From CAYQMF01 sp964418595 (GTDB taxonomy: Bacteria > Planctomycetota > UBA1135 > UBA2386): a stretch of DNA of 36,163 nucleotides. Below are positions 23,525-30,591 of this stretch, piece by piece. The notes under the pieces were generated by a model. The model did not search any database. It was not told the origin of the DNA and saw nothing but the letters and a program-made list of their open reading frames with translations. Location of the stretch: positions 1-36,163 of the forward strand of contig CAYQMF010000062.1 in assembly GCA_964418595.1 (NCBI GenBank), in the 5' to 3' direction. A program made the position numbers and the translations under genes. Each line of letters starts with the position of its first letter. Position 1 is the first letter of the stretch.

Positions 23525-23556
23525 TTGACAAGAAGGGGGGGGGGGGGGGCTATGGT
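23525..23556 (+). promoter_or_regulatory. Putative phase-variable promoter with poly-G spacer
   Basis: A perfect -35 TTGACA (23525-23530) and a -10 TATGGT (23551-23556, preceded by GC as in other promoters here) are separated by 20 nt, of which 15 are an unbroken run of G (23535-23549). The best spacing for sigma70-type promoters is 17. Gain or loss of Gs by slipped-strand mispairing would therefore move the spacing in or out of the active range. The downstream gene begins at 23604, with AAGG six to nine bases before its ATG. Its frame has a TGA immediately before the ATG, so the tract cannot switch the gene by translational frameshift. Confidence 0.6.
23535..23549 (+). repeat. Homopolymeric G15 tract
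   Basis: Fifteen consecutive G residues, by far the longest homopolymer I noticed in the window. It lies in the promoter spacer described separately. The exact length is uncertain because such runs are error-prone in sequencing and can vary within a population. Confidence 0.9.
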
Positions 23557-23603
23557 CCCTCGCGCACTGGACGGCGATGGTCGCCGTCGCGCGAAGGTGA
23601 AAC

Positions 23604-24068
23604 ATGCTTCGCTTGCTTCTCGCCGGGGTCTTGGGTGCCGGAACCACCCTGCTGGTGGTGTCCCAGGGCACGTTCGTCTACAGCGCGTTCCAATACCAGT
23701 TGCCGTTCCGGAGCGCGCTGAAGGTCACGCCGGACCCGGCGAACATCTGGTCGTGGCATGGGACGGTCCCGGCGAATCAACCAGTACCGATCATCGTGGA
23801 CATCGATGGCAATGGCAGGAGCGACACCGAAAACCCGCACGTACGGGTCGTGCTGACTGACGTACAAGTAGTAACTAATGGCGCGACCGCGCTGACCATC
23901 TCGGACGGAACTGCCGTGCGCTGGCGCCAGTCAAAAACAGATGGCCCGGCGGAGGGTTCGCATGCGTTTGCGACACCCCTCCTCCTCCCTGTAGGTTCGA
24001 CACTTACACTGAGTTCTCTCACTCGTATCGATGAGGTCCACCTCATCGGCCGTGTCTTGACCCTTTGA
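23604..24068 (+). CDS. Signal-anchored exported protein, unknown
   Basis: A 154-aa protein and the first gene behind the poly-G promoter. LRLLLAGVLGAGTTLLVVS is a signal peptide or N-terminal anchor. The exported part looks like an all-beta domain. It contains WSWHGTVPANQPVPIIVDID, the turn DIDGNGRSDTENP and AFATPLLLPVGSTLTLSSLT. I do not recognise the family. The stop is followed after 16 bp by the next gene, so it leads an apparent operon to 28718. The 3' half uses A/T-ending codons (gta-gta-act-aat) that are rare in the neighbouring genes. Confidence 0.6.
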   Translation: MLRLLLAGVLGAGTTLLVVSQGTFVYSAFQYQLPFRSALKVTPDPANIWSWHGTVPANQPVPIIVDIDGNGRSDTENPHVRVVLTDVQVVTNGATALTISDGTAVRWRQSKTDGPAEGSHAFATPLLLPVGSTLTLSSLTRIDEVHLIGRVLTL

Positions 24069-24084
24069 AAACCGGAGAAAGAGA

Positions 24085-24441
24085 ATGCTGATTGAACTTG
24101 CTTCCAACATGGCTATTGCGACGACGGAGAGGTTCACCGATCTCGTGAGCATGGTGGGCGCCAACGCCATTCACGCACAGGTTCTGTTCATAACTACGTC
24201 GGGTACTGTGACGGGTGGGTCGTGCACGGCGCAGACAAGTAATGACAAGGTGATATGGATCGATCGACCTAGCCCTATGAATTTCACGGTCAACCCAACC
24301 CTGCCTGGTCAGGTATACGACAACAATTTCACAGGCATCGGTGCTGCGTACGTCCGCTTCAAGCTTGTCGTGACTGGCCCTGCGGGTCCTCCTGTTCCTG
24401 TCGGAGTCGTGTCGATCATCGTCAACACGAACTCGCAGTAG
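24085..24441 (+). CDS. Small beta-sandwich (discoidin-like) protein
   Basis: A 118-aa protein with no signal peptide. The order of features is: an N-terminal strand pair (LIELASNMAIATTERFTDLV), a NAIHAQVLFITTSG strand, the motif TSNDKVIW, and the late strand FTGIGAAYVRFKLVV, ending NTNSQ. This is the layout of a small jelly-roll with a SNDxxxW turn, reminiscent of F5/8-type (discoidin-like) domains that often bind glycans. The same layout recurs in the gene at 24864 and in the C-terminus of the large protein ending at 28718. Base composition is visibly lower in GC than the flanking genes, with many AAT, ATA and CCT codons, which suggests recent acquisition. GAAAGAGA six bases upstream serves as ribosome-binding site. 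Confidence 0.55.
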   Translation: MLIELASNMAIATTERFTDLVSMVGANAIHAQVLFITTSGTVTGGSCTAQTSNDKVIWIDRPSPMNFTVNPTLPGQVYDNNFTGIGAAYVRFKLVVTGPAGPPVPVGVVSIIVNTNSQ

Positions 24442-24451
24442 CTGCGGTGGC

Positions 24452-24850
24452 GTGGGCCGAGGCCTCCCTTTGATACATGTCGCCACTCGTGTCGTCCTGG
24501 AGGGGTCGCTTGTCCCGTACCCACCGCCGCCCCCTCCCATCCAGGTTCCTTCGCTACCTCTGGACCTGCCTCGTTCCGGCCCCCTCGTCCTCGGTTCCGA
24601 GAACGCCTTCGTCGTGACGGCCACCCTCATCTCGATCCGCGAAATGAGCGTGCCGCTGGAGGTCCGGCTGATCGCTTCGATGCCGGGCGGCGCGCCGGTC
24701 GTCGTGGCCGGGCCCGCGGAACTCTCCGTGGTCGGCCAGTCGGTCGTCCTCGACTCAGGGCTCGTCGGCGCGCCGCTCGGGCGGGCACGGTTCCACAGCA
24801 CGGCGGGGCACTATGTGTTCTCGGTGACGCTGCGGACGTACCGGCGATGA
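24452..24850 (+). CDS. Small proline-rich beta protein, unknown
   Basis: A 132-aa protein that begins at a GTG 10 bp after the previous stop; the start is uncertain because no strong ribosome-binding site is seen. An N-terminal part carries a run of six prolines (PYPPPPPPIQVP). The remaining ~85 residues are beta-rich (NAFVVTATLISIREMSVPLE, VRLIASMPGGAPVVV). They end GRARFHSTAGHYVFSVTLRTYRR. The last strands parallel the end of the next protein (YLMVLFEAM...VFDVRLATHRS), so this may be a divergent member of the same domain family, but the SN motif is missing. There is no signal peptide. Confidence 0.45.
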   Translation: MGRGLPLIHVATRVVLEGSLVPYPPPPPPIQVPSLPLDLPRSGPLVLGSENAFVVTATLISIREMSVPLEVRLIASMPGGAPVVVAGPAELSVVGQSVVLDSGLVGAPLGRARFHSTAGHYVFSVTLRTYRR

Positions 24851-24863
24851 GAGGTGGCGGCAC

Positions 24864-25190
24864 ATGCGGCTGAGCCTCCGTCGCCTGACCGTCGGCCCCG
24901 ACTTGCCGCGCGTTCACACCGTGGCATTCCGGATGGCGAAGCAGAACGCCGCGCGCGTCGACGTCACTGTGCTCGGCGTCACCGAGGAGGGCCGGATGCG
25001 GTTCAGTTTCCTGGGCAGCAACGGCGGCGAGTTCGTGTCGACCGGGCCCGATCCGGTCGAGATCGACAACACCGTGGTCACCGCGGGGCTCGACTACACG
25101 GGCGTGCCCTGGGCGTACCTCATGGTGTTGTTCGAGGCGATGAGCGAGAGCATGGTCTTCGACGTGCGGCTTGCGACGCATCGGAGCTGA
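24864..25190 (+). CDS. Small beta-sandwich protein, second copy of domain
   Basis: A 108-aa protein whose ATG follows a good GAGAGGTGG site. The core AARVDVTVLGVTEEG, then FSFLGSNGGEF and DYTGVPWAYLMVLFEAM, ending FDVRLATHRS, lines up with the protein at 24085. It lines up even better with the C-terminus of the large protein at 26995-28718 (NAVRVTVLCL...WGSNQRGAGF...VGVRYVQLRF...GAMAHTSRR). Three members of one domain in one operon imply local duplication and divergence. There is no signal peptide or catalytic motif. Its TGA shares its last base with the ATG of the next gene. Confidence 0.55.
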   Translation: MRLSLRRLTVGPDLPRVHTVAFRMAKQNAARVDVTVLGVTEEGRMRFSFLGSNGGEFVSTGPDPVEIDNTVVTAGLDYTGVPWAYLMVLFEAMSESMVFDVRLATHRS

Positions 25191-25759
25191 TGGACATGGC
25201 CCATGGTCCTGCACCGCTGCTGGAGCTGGAACTGGTGCCGCTGCTGCTGGTGGACGGACGGGTCGCTACGTCCCTCGAACTCATGCTCGAAGGTGCGACC
25301 GGCGTCGAGATCGCGGTCGAGCCGCTGGGGCTCGTGGACCGCGCGATGCTCGTGGCCTTGGAGGTGGACGCGGGTCCGGCGTCGCCGGTGGCGCCTGCGT
25401 GGGAGCTGCACGACGAGGTGCCGGTGGTGCCCGGTGCCGACGGCTTCAGCCTGGCGATCGCGCTGAATACCTCGGCGTGCTGCCTTCGCCTCGTGGCGCG
25501 CCTCGTCGGGGAGCCGGACGCGGCCAGTCCGGCGCGCGCGCTCGTGCGCGCGCGCTGGCGGATCGTTGGCAACGGTGGGGTGGAGGCGCGTGCCGGGGTG
25601 CGCGTGAACGGTCGCAGGTACCCGTTGGAGCCATGGCGACACCTGGACGCGGCGGCTCCGCCAGACGCGACCGCGGCGCCAGCAGGACTCCCGCCGGTGG
25701 CGCTGGGTGGCGCATTGGCAGCCGCGTTGCGGCGCGGCTCGCCGGTGGGGGGATCGTGA
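25190..25759 (+). CDS. Hypothetical beta-rich protein in phase-variable cluster
   Basis: A 189-aa protein with a start that overlaps the previous stop by one base and an end that overlaps the next GTG by four (GTGA), so translation is coupled on both sides. It is rich in Leu/Val strands (PLLELELVPLLLVDGRVATS, LGLVDRAMLVALEVDAG, FSLAIALNTSACCLRLVARL). Its C-terminus is Ala/Pro/Gly-rich (PPDATAAPAGLPPVALGG). The first half mixes hydrophobic strands with acidic turns as in a beta-sandwich. There is no signal peptide. I do not recognise a family and assign no function. Confidence 0.5.
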   Translation: MDMAHGPAPLLELELVPLLLVDGRVATSLELMLEGATGVEIAVEPLGLVDRAMLVALEVDAGPASPVAPAWELHDEVPVVPGADGFSLAIALNTSACCLRLVARLVGEPDAASPARALVRARWRIVGNGGVEARAGVRVNGRRYPLEPWRHLDAAAPPDATAAPAGLPPVALGGALAAALRRGSPVGGS

Positions 25760-26997
25760 CAGGCTTCGTCTTCGGCGGCCGCTACCCGCTGCCCGACGCG
25801 GTACGGATCGTGGGGCAACTGCAGTTGCCGGCCATCCTCTGCAACGAGAGCACGGCCCTGCACTTCGCCGCCGACCGGACGGTGGGTGTGGCGCTGACCG
25901 CGATCGAGCACCGGGACGAGCAGGATTCGTTCACGTTCCGCAACGGCATCCCGGACGACGGCATCGTGGTCGCGAACGGCGGCGCCAGGCAGGATCGTGG
26001 GCTGTGGGCGATGCGGCTGACGACCCAGTGGGGCGAGAAGGTGGCGCTCGCTGCCCGCGACGCCCAGCGGTTCGCCGCGTACGCGGCGACCGCCGCCGAT
26101 GGCGCACCCGCGTTCCTGTTCGTGTGGGCGGGCATGCAGGTGCCGGGCGCGCCCGACTACGACCAGCCTGGAGTGATGGTCCTCGTGTCGCTGGCGGCGG
26201 GCGACGACGTGTCCCGCTGGCAGGCGTGGGTGGCGCGCGTCCGCGGCGCGTCGGCAAGCATCGACTCGCTCGACGTCCCCATCCTCGCCGTGCGCGCCCC
26301 CGTCGAGCCGCGTGCGGGGGAGACGCACTTCGACGCGCAGACACGGGCCCGCTTCTTCCTGCCGTCGATCCTCGGTCCGTTGGGGGGGCTACTGTCGACC
26401 AACATGCCCCTGTGGGTGTGGGTGCTGACGGCGGCCATGCTTCGGCGGGGCGCGTACCGGGCCCGGCACCCCAACCCGGAGCAGGTGCTGCAGTTCGCGT
26501 GCATCTGCGCCATGGATCCGCAGCAGCCGGCGAGCTACCGGCGCATCCTCTGGCTCGGCAGCGAGGATCGCAGCGGGTACTACAAGGAGTTCGACCACCG
26601 CGCGGCGCTCGCAGTGGTCCGGCAGGACGTGGAGGCGTACTGCACGTGGTCGGCCCGGTTCGTGCCACCGTTCGTGGATGCGCTGGCGGCGGCGCCGATG
26701 CCCGCCCCCACGGAGTGGCGCAACACGTTGATGACACCGTACCCGGCGGTGGTGGGCGTCCTGCGGGCGCGCGGGGATGCGTACTGGTACGACGCCTGCG
26801 CGCGCTACCGCGAGTTCGTGGCGCGGTCGGGGATCGGCGGACCGCGCGTGCGCGAGCGCATCGCCGAGGCGATCGTCGGGCGGGCCGAAGTCTTCAGCGC
26901 GTCGATCCAGGTGGTGCCGCCGCGCCTGCGCGGCCCGGCGCTGTACGACCGCATCCTCGAACTGCACCGGTTGTGGCTGCGCGTGGTGGCCAACCCG
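25756..26997 (+). CDS. Large glycosidase-like protein, N-terminal part (before frameshift)
   Basis: The first ~413 residues of what appears to be one large protein, starting at a GTG that overlaps the previous stop. Residues ~1-190 are beta-rich (GRYPLPDAVRIVGQLQLPAI, FRNGIPDDGIVVANGG, VPILAVRAPVEP). Residues ~200-413 are mixed alpha/beta, containing LSTNMPLWVWVLTAAMLRRG, EFDHRAALAVVRQDVEAY and GPALYDRILELHRLWLRVV. There is no signal peptide. Coding character stops at AACCCGAC (26992-26999). Restoring one C in the CCC run would join this part to the frame that continues to 28718. The original frame stays open to 27483 but reads as low-complexity Arg/Ser. This is either a true frameshift mutation or a sequencing error. 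Confidence 0.6.
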
Positions 26998-28718
26998 ACG
27001 CGATCGCCTATGACCGGGCTGGCCGGCCGCAGGGGTTCCAGGAGCTGGCGGTGCTCGCCGCGGCGCCGGTCGCGGCGCGCGGCCCGCGCATCGACTACGG
27101 CGCGCCACCGGGATCGAGCTTCTTCCCCGGAGTCATCGTGCGCGCGCTCGTGGAGCAAGCAGGATTCGGTGGCGTGTACAACGACGTGTTCGCAGGGTCG
27201 GGGGCGAACCTCGCGTACGACCCGCCGCCTCCCTACCCGCGCCAGCACGAGGCCCACGGCGGGGACTATTGGATGCGCGGCAAGGGCCGGGCGCTGGACC
27301 TCGAGCGTGACGTCTTGCGCACGCTGGGCCCGGGCGGTGACCGTGAGCGGCGCAGGCGCAGCTTCCTGTTCAGCGAGGTCGCCGAGGAGTTCGTCGCCCC
27401 TCACCTGGACGGCTTCCAGGACAGCTATGACTGGGCCCCCGGCCATCTCTCCCTGGCAGAGGAGACCATCTACGGGCCGGTGATCTCGCCCCCCGACGTG
27501 CCCCTCGACGCCAAGGACATGGCGATGCCATTGTGGGCGACGGTGTACCACGAGTGGGCGCCGGCGTTCCGGTTTGCCATGGCGTTGTCCACGGTCGGTC
27601 TGGCGCGGGGCGGCGGTGGCAAACGGCGACCGGGCTATCCCGGGATGAGCGGGGGCGAGTGGCGCGACCTCGTGTGCTTCCTGTTCGGCCTGAACTTCGT
27701 CTCGGGGCTCGGCGTCAACTTCGTCGACTACCTGAACGAGGATGCGCCGCCAGTGCGGGAGCGCGCCGGCGAGCTGACGGTGGATCGCGACGTCGATCCC
27801 GAGGGCGAGGGTCTGGTGGTGTCAGCGTTCCTGGCGCGGCTCTTCGCGGCGCAGGCGGCGGCGGTTGCGGGACGCTTCTGCCGGCAAGGGCGCTTGCTCC
27901 GCCCGTTGGCGATGGCCGCGACGTCGGCGGCGCGGCGCCGCAACCCGGTGGCGGCCTGCCCGAAGACGCCGCCGGAGCTGGCGCCCTGGTGCTACCCGTA
28001 CTTCTACCCGCCCGTGGAGTACGGGAACGCGTTCGGTCTGGCGACGCTCGACTTCCCGGTGGCGATGGTCCTGCACAGCGTGTGGGGCGACGCGTTGGGC
28101 GATGTGGGGGTGTTGCTGGTGAACTGGACCGCGGATGCCGGTCGGTGGATGGGCGTGTTCGACCCGGAGCTGTACGGGTTTCGCCGCGACGCGGAGCTCG
28201 TGCTGGAACGGGCCGTGGCGGGGGAAGCCGCGCGTCGGGTTGCCAGTTTCAGAGGTTCGGTGGCGCTGGCGATCGGCGGCAGCGTGCACGGCGAGCTGCC
28301 CACCGTCGATCTCGGGGCGTTGGCTGCCCACGACGTCGCGCTGTTCTCGATCCATGGCACGCGCGCGGAGGAAACAATGGAAGTGATCGGAAGACACATC
28401 GCGGTGGAGGGACCGACGCCGACGTGGCAGTCGGAGCCGATCGACCTCGGTTGGGACAACGCGGTGCGAGTGACGGTGCTGTGCCTGGCGACGGACGGGT
28501 TCAACGTGTTCCCGGAGCTGTGGGGCTCGAACCAGCGGGGCGCGGGATTCGAACTGCTGGTCACAGGCGACGAGGAGCTGACGACGGAAGGCCAGACCGT
28601 GGAAGTCGCCGTGGGTCCGGTGGGCGTGCGGTACGTGCAGTTGCGGTTCCTGCCGGGGTCGAGCGAGAAGGGCGTCTTGATGGTCGTCGGCGCGATGGCG
28701 CACACCTCGCGGAGGTGA
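26995..28718 (+). CDS. Large glycosidase-like protein, C-terminal part (after frameshift)
   Basis: Continues the protein above in the -1 frame from DAIAYDRAGRPQGFQELA; the joined product would be about 987 aa. The middle resembles a DUF6259-type glycoside-hydrolase TIM barrel. A strand with Asp is seen in GFGGVYNDVFAGSG, followed by AYDPPPPYPRQHEAHGGDYW. FLFSEVAEEFVAPHLDGFQDSYDW offers candidate catalytic acids, and PLWATVYHEWAPAFRF follows as in that family. A beta domain (VGVLLVNWTADAGRWMGVFD) comes next. The last ~105 residues are a discoidin-like domain matching the small proteins at 24085 and 24864. The family call is from recalled motif order, not a search. No signal peptide is visible on the N-terminal part, so the site of action is unclear. 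Confidence 0.5.
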
Positions 28719-28813
28719 GTGGCGTAGGCGCGTCGCCGCGTCCTCCCGATCACGCCCGGCGGAGGGCAGCAGGCAGCGCGGAGCAGGAGTGCGCGGAACA
28801 CGGCGCGGTCACG

Positions 28814-28819
28814 TAGAGT
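28814..28819 (+). promoter_or_regulatory. Candidate -10 for proline racemase-family gene
   Basis: TAGAGT in the 136-bp gap after the cluster. Transcription would start near 28826, upstream of the GGAGG at 28843-28847. No good -35 is seen. Confidence 0.3.
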
Positions 28820-28842
28820 GCGCGCCCCGTAGCGCCCGCCGC

Positions 28843-28857
28843 GGAGGCACGACCATC
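28843..28857 (+). promoter_or_regulatory. Shine-Dalgarno followed by probable ATC start codon
   Basis: A strong GGAGG (28843-28847) is followed seven bases later by ATC at 28855-28857 in frame with the racemase. The family normally begins 8-15 residues before its DSHTAGEP motif, and ATC gives 13. No ATG, GTG or TTG lies at a fitting position; the nearest alternative is a GTG at 28789, which would add 22 unrelated residues. Confidence 0.45.
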
Positions 28858-29877
28858 ACCTTCTCGCTGCAGAACCTCATCACCGCTGTCGACTCGCACA
28901 CCGCCGGCGAGCCGACCCGCCTCGTCACCGGCGGCATCCCCCCGGTGCCTGGCGCGACGATGGTCGCCAAGCGCGCATGGTTGCGCGACCACGCCGATCA
29001 CCTGCGCACCGCGCTCGTGCACGAGCCGCGCGGGCACGACGCGATCGTGCTCGCCTTCCTCACGCCGCCGGTGTCGCCGCGCGCGCAGTTCGGCGTCGTG
29101 TTCGCCAACGATGCCGGCTACCTCGGCATGTGCGGGCACGGCGCGATCGGCGTGGCGACGACGCTGGTGTCGCTGGGCCTGGTGGCGTCGACGGAGCCGA
29201 GCACGGAGTTGTGGCTCGACACGCCGGCCGGCCTCGTGCGCGCGGAGGTGGCCGTCGAGGCCGGGCGCCCGGTGTCGGTCAGGCTGCGCAACGTGCCGTC
29301 GTTCGCTCTGCACTCCGACCTGGAGGTGCCGGTCGAAGGCGTGGGTCGCGTGCGCGTCGACGTCGCCTACGGCGGCAACTGGTTCGCGATCCTGCCGGAG
29401 ACGGAGCTGGGCGTGAAGGTCGAGTTCGCGGCGCTGCCCGACCTGATGCGCAAGGCGATGGACGTGCGCGCCGCGCTCGAAGGGCAGGGCCACTTCGGCT
29501 TCGACCCGGCGACCGGCGAGCGCCAGCCCATCGACCACATCGAGATCTACCGGCAGTTGCCCTCCGGCCACACGCGCACGCTCACCCTCTGCCCCGGCGC
29601 CGCGTACGACCGTTCACCTTGCGGCACCGGCACCTCGGCCAAGCTGGCCGCGCTCTTCGCGCACGGGAAACTGAAGGTCGGCGAGCGCTTCGTGAACGAG
29701 AGCGTGATCGGCACCGCCTTCGACGCCCGCATCGTCGAGGAAGTCGACGCCTACGGCCGCCGCTGCGTCGTGCCGGAGATCACCGGGAGCGCGTTCCTCA
29801 CCGGCTTCCCCCAGTTCGTGCTCGATCCGCACGACCCGCTGCGCTTCGGGATCCCCTCGTTCGTGGCGCGAGGGTAG
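28855..29877 (+). CDS. Proline racemase / 4-hydroxyproline 2-epimerase family enzyme
   Basis: A 340-aa (from the ATC start) cofactor-independent racemase/epimerase that inverts the alpha-carbon of proline or 4-hydroxyproline through two thiols. Both catalytic cysteines are present: Cys93 in GMCGHGAIG and Cys256 in SPCGTGTSAK. The 3-hydroxyproline dehydratase branch lacks one of them. Other family landmarks are DSHTAGEPTRLVTGG, VDVAYGGNWFAIL and ITGSAFLTGFPQFVLDP. The hydroxyproline epimerase role is favoured by the upstream DapA-family gene at 22461, since the degradative route uses both kinds of enzyme, but the oxidase and the semialdehyde dehydrogenase are not in this window. An annotation from GTG 28789 would lengthen the N-terminus by 22 residues. 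Confidence 0.88.
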   Translation: MTFSLQNLITAVDSHTAGEPTRLVTGGIPPVPGATMVAKRAWLRDHADHLRTALVHEPRGHDAIVLAFLTPPVSPRAQFGVVFANDAGYLGMCGHGAIGVATTLVSLGLVASTEPSTELWLDTPAGLVRAEVAVEAGRPVSVRLRNVPSFALHSDLEVPVEGVGRVRVDVAYGGNWFAILPETELGVKVEFAALPDLMRKAMDVRAALEGQGHFGFDPATGERQPIDHIEIYRQLPSGHTRTLTLCPGAAYDRSPCGTGTSAKLAALFAHGKLKVGERFVNESVIGTAFDARIVEEVDAYGRRCVVPEITGSAFLTGFPQFVLDPHDPLRFGIPSFVARG

Positions 29878-30031
29878 CCGGCCGCGCGCATCCTCTGGGC
29901 TCTCCGTGTTCTGCGTGGCCGGTCTTGCGGGTCTGGCGCGTCGGTGAGCTCTGCCTCGGCCTCTTCCTTGGCCGTTCGCCTCTGGTTCCCGTTCTGGTTC
30001 TGGTTCCGTCGTTCCGTTCTTCCGTGATTCA

Positions 30032-30050
30032 CGCGGCGCGAAGCGCCGCG
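30032..30050. terminator. Bidirectional terminator hairpin
   Basis: CGCGGCGC (30032-30039) pairs perfectly with GCGCCGCG (30043-30050) around GAA. It lies in the 182-bp gap between the end of the racemase gene and the convergent membrane-protein gene. The rest of this gap (29878-30031) is pyrimidine-rich low-complexity sequence with short GGTTCTG/GTTCC repeats and no gene. Confidence 0.55.
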
Positions 30051-30059
30051 CTTGTCGTG

Positions 30060-30473
30060 TCACTCCTCCCCGTGCAGCCACAGGAAGACCGCGGGCAGGG
30101 TCTTCAACGCCACCGCGCCGAGCAGCGCCAGCCCGAACACGCCCCGGTCTTCGATCCGCTCCGGCATCGTCGTCGCCTGCGTCCACCATGCGAGGATCGC
30201 GGCGTAGGCGGTCAGCTCCAGCATCACCCGGCCATGCGACTCCTGGCGCCAGCGCATCCCGCGGCGCACGACCCAGGTGATCAGGTCACCGAGGATCAGG
30301 CCCGACACCGCGGGCGCGAGCGCCGGGTAGGAGGTCGACAGCCAGACGAGCAGACCCCACGCGCTCACGCGCGCGAGCGCGGCCATGGCGCGCACGACCA
30401 TCTCGAGGTCGGTGATGCTGCCCACGCTGCGCCCGGCGCGCGGCGCCAGGGTGCGCAACGTCGCGCGCGCCAT
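30060..30473 (-). CDS. Small polytopic membrane protein, unknown
   Basis: A 137-aa protein with about three to four hydrophobic segments (VVRAMAALARVSAWGLLVWL, APAVSGLILGDLITWVV, LELTAYAAILAWWTQAT, GLALLGAVALKTLPAVFLWL). ATG 30473 is chosen because the longer upstream frame is Arg/Ala low-complexity and because TGGGG precedes this ATG. I know no family with this sequence and see no catalytic residues. It is divergent from the peptidase lipoprotein gene; the 118 bp between them must hold both promoters. Confidence 0.6.
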   Translation of the reverse strand: MARATLRTLAPRAGRSVGSITDLEMVVRAMAALARVSAWGLLVWLSTSYPALAPAVSGLILGDLITWVVRRGMRWRQESHGRVMLELTAYAAILAWWTQATTMPERIEDRGVFGLALLGAVALKTLPAVFLWLHGEE

Positions 30474-30578
30474 CGCCCCATCGTCGAGACCCACGCCCCT
30501 GCGTCGGCAAGTCGCGCGCAGGACTCGATCCCGCGCGGCAGAGGCCGATGCGAGCGCGGCGTCGGCGGCGGGCCGCGC

Positions 30579-30584
30579 TACATT
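30579..30584 (+). promoter_or_regulatory. Extended -10 of M14 peptidase gene, leaderless
   Basis: GCTACATT is followed by CCCCGCC and then the GTG start at 30592. Transcription would begin at or next to the start codon. The sequence closely resembles that before the BlaI-like gene (GCTACCATTCTCCGCC then ATG). Confidence 0.5.
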
Positions 30585-30591
30585 CCCCGCC

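Noticed and set aside
23509..23721. Open frame running through the G15 tract (KKGGGGGYG), as a translational contingency gene
   Set aside because: The downstream gene has an in-frame TGA immediately before its ATG, so a tract shift cannot fuse them. The reading has no protein-like composition, and the promoter spacing is a better explanation.
26985..27010. Programmed -1 ribosomal frameshift in the large protein gene
   Set aside because: AACCCGAC does not fit a canonical X-XXY-YYZ slippery heptamer, and I see no clear downstream structure. A one-base deletion or sequencing error is simpler.
29930..30025. Repeated GGTTCTG/GTTCC pyrimidine-rich tract after the racemase gene
   Set aside because: Repeats are short and irregular. 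There are no CRISPR-like spacers and no gene; it is likely simple-sequence drift next to a terminator.
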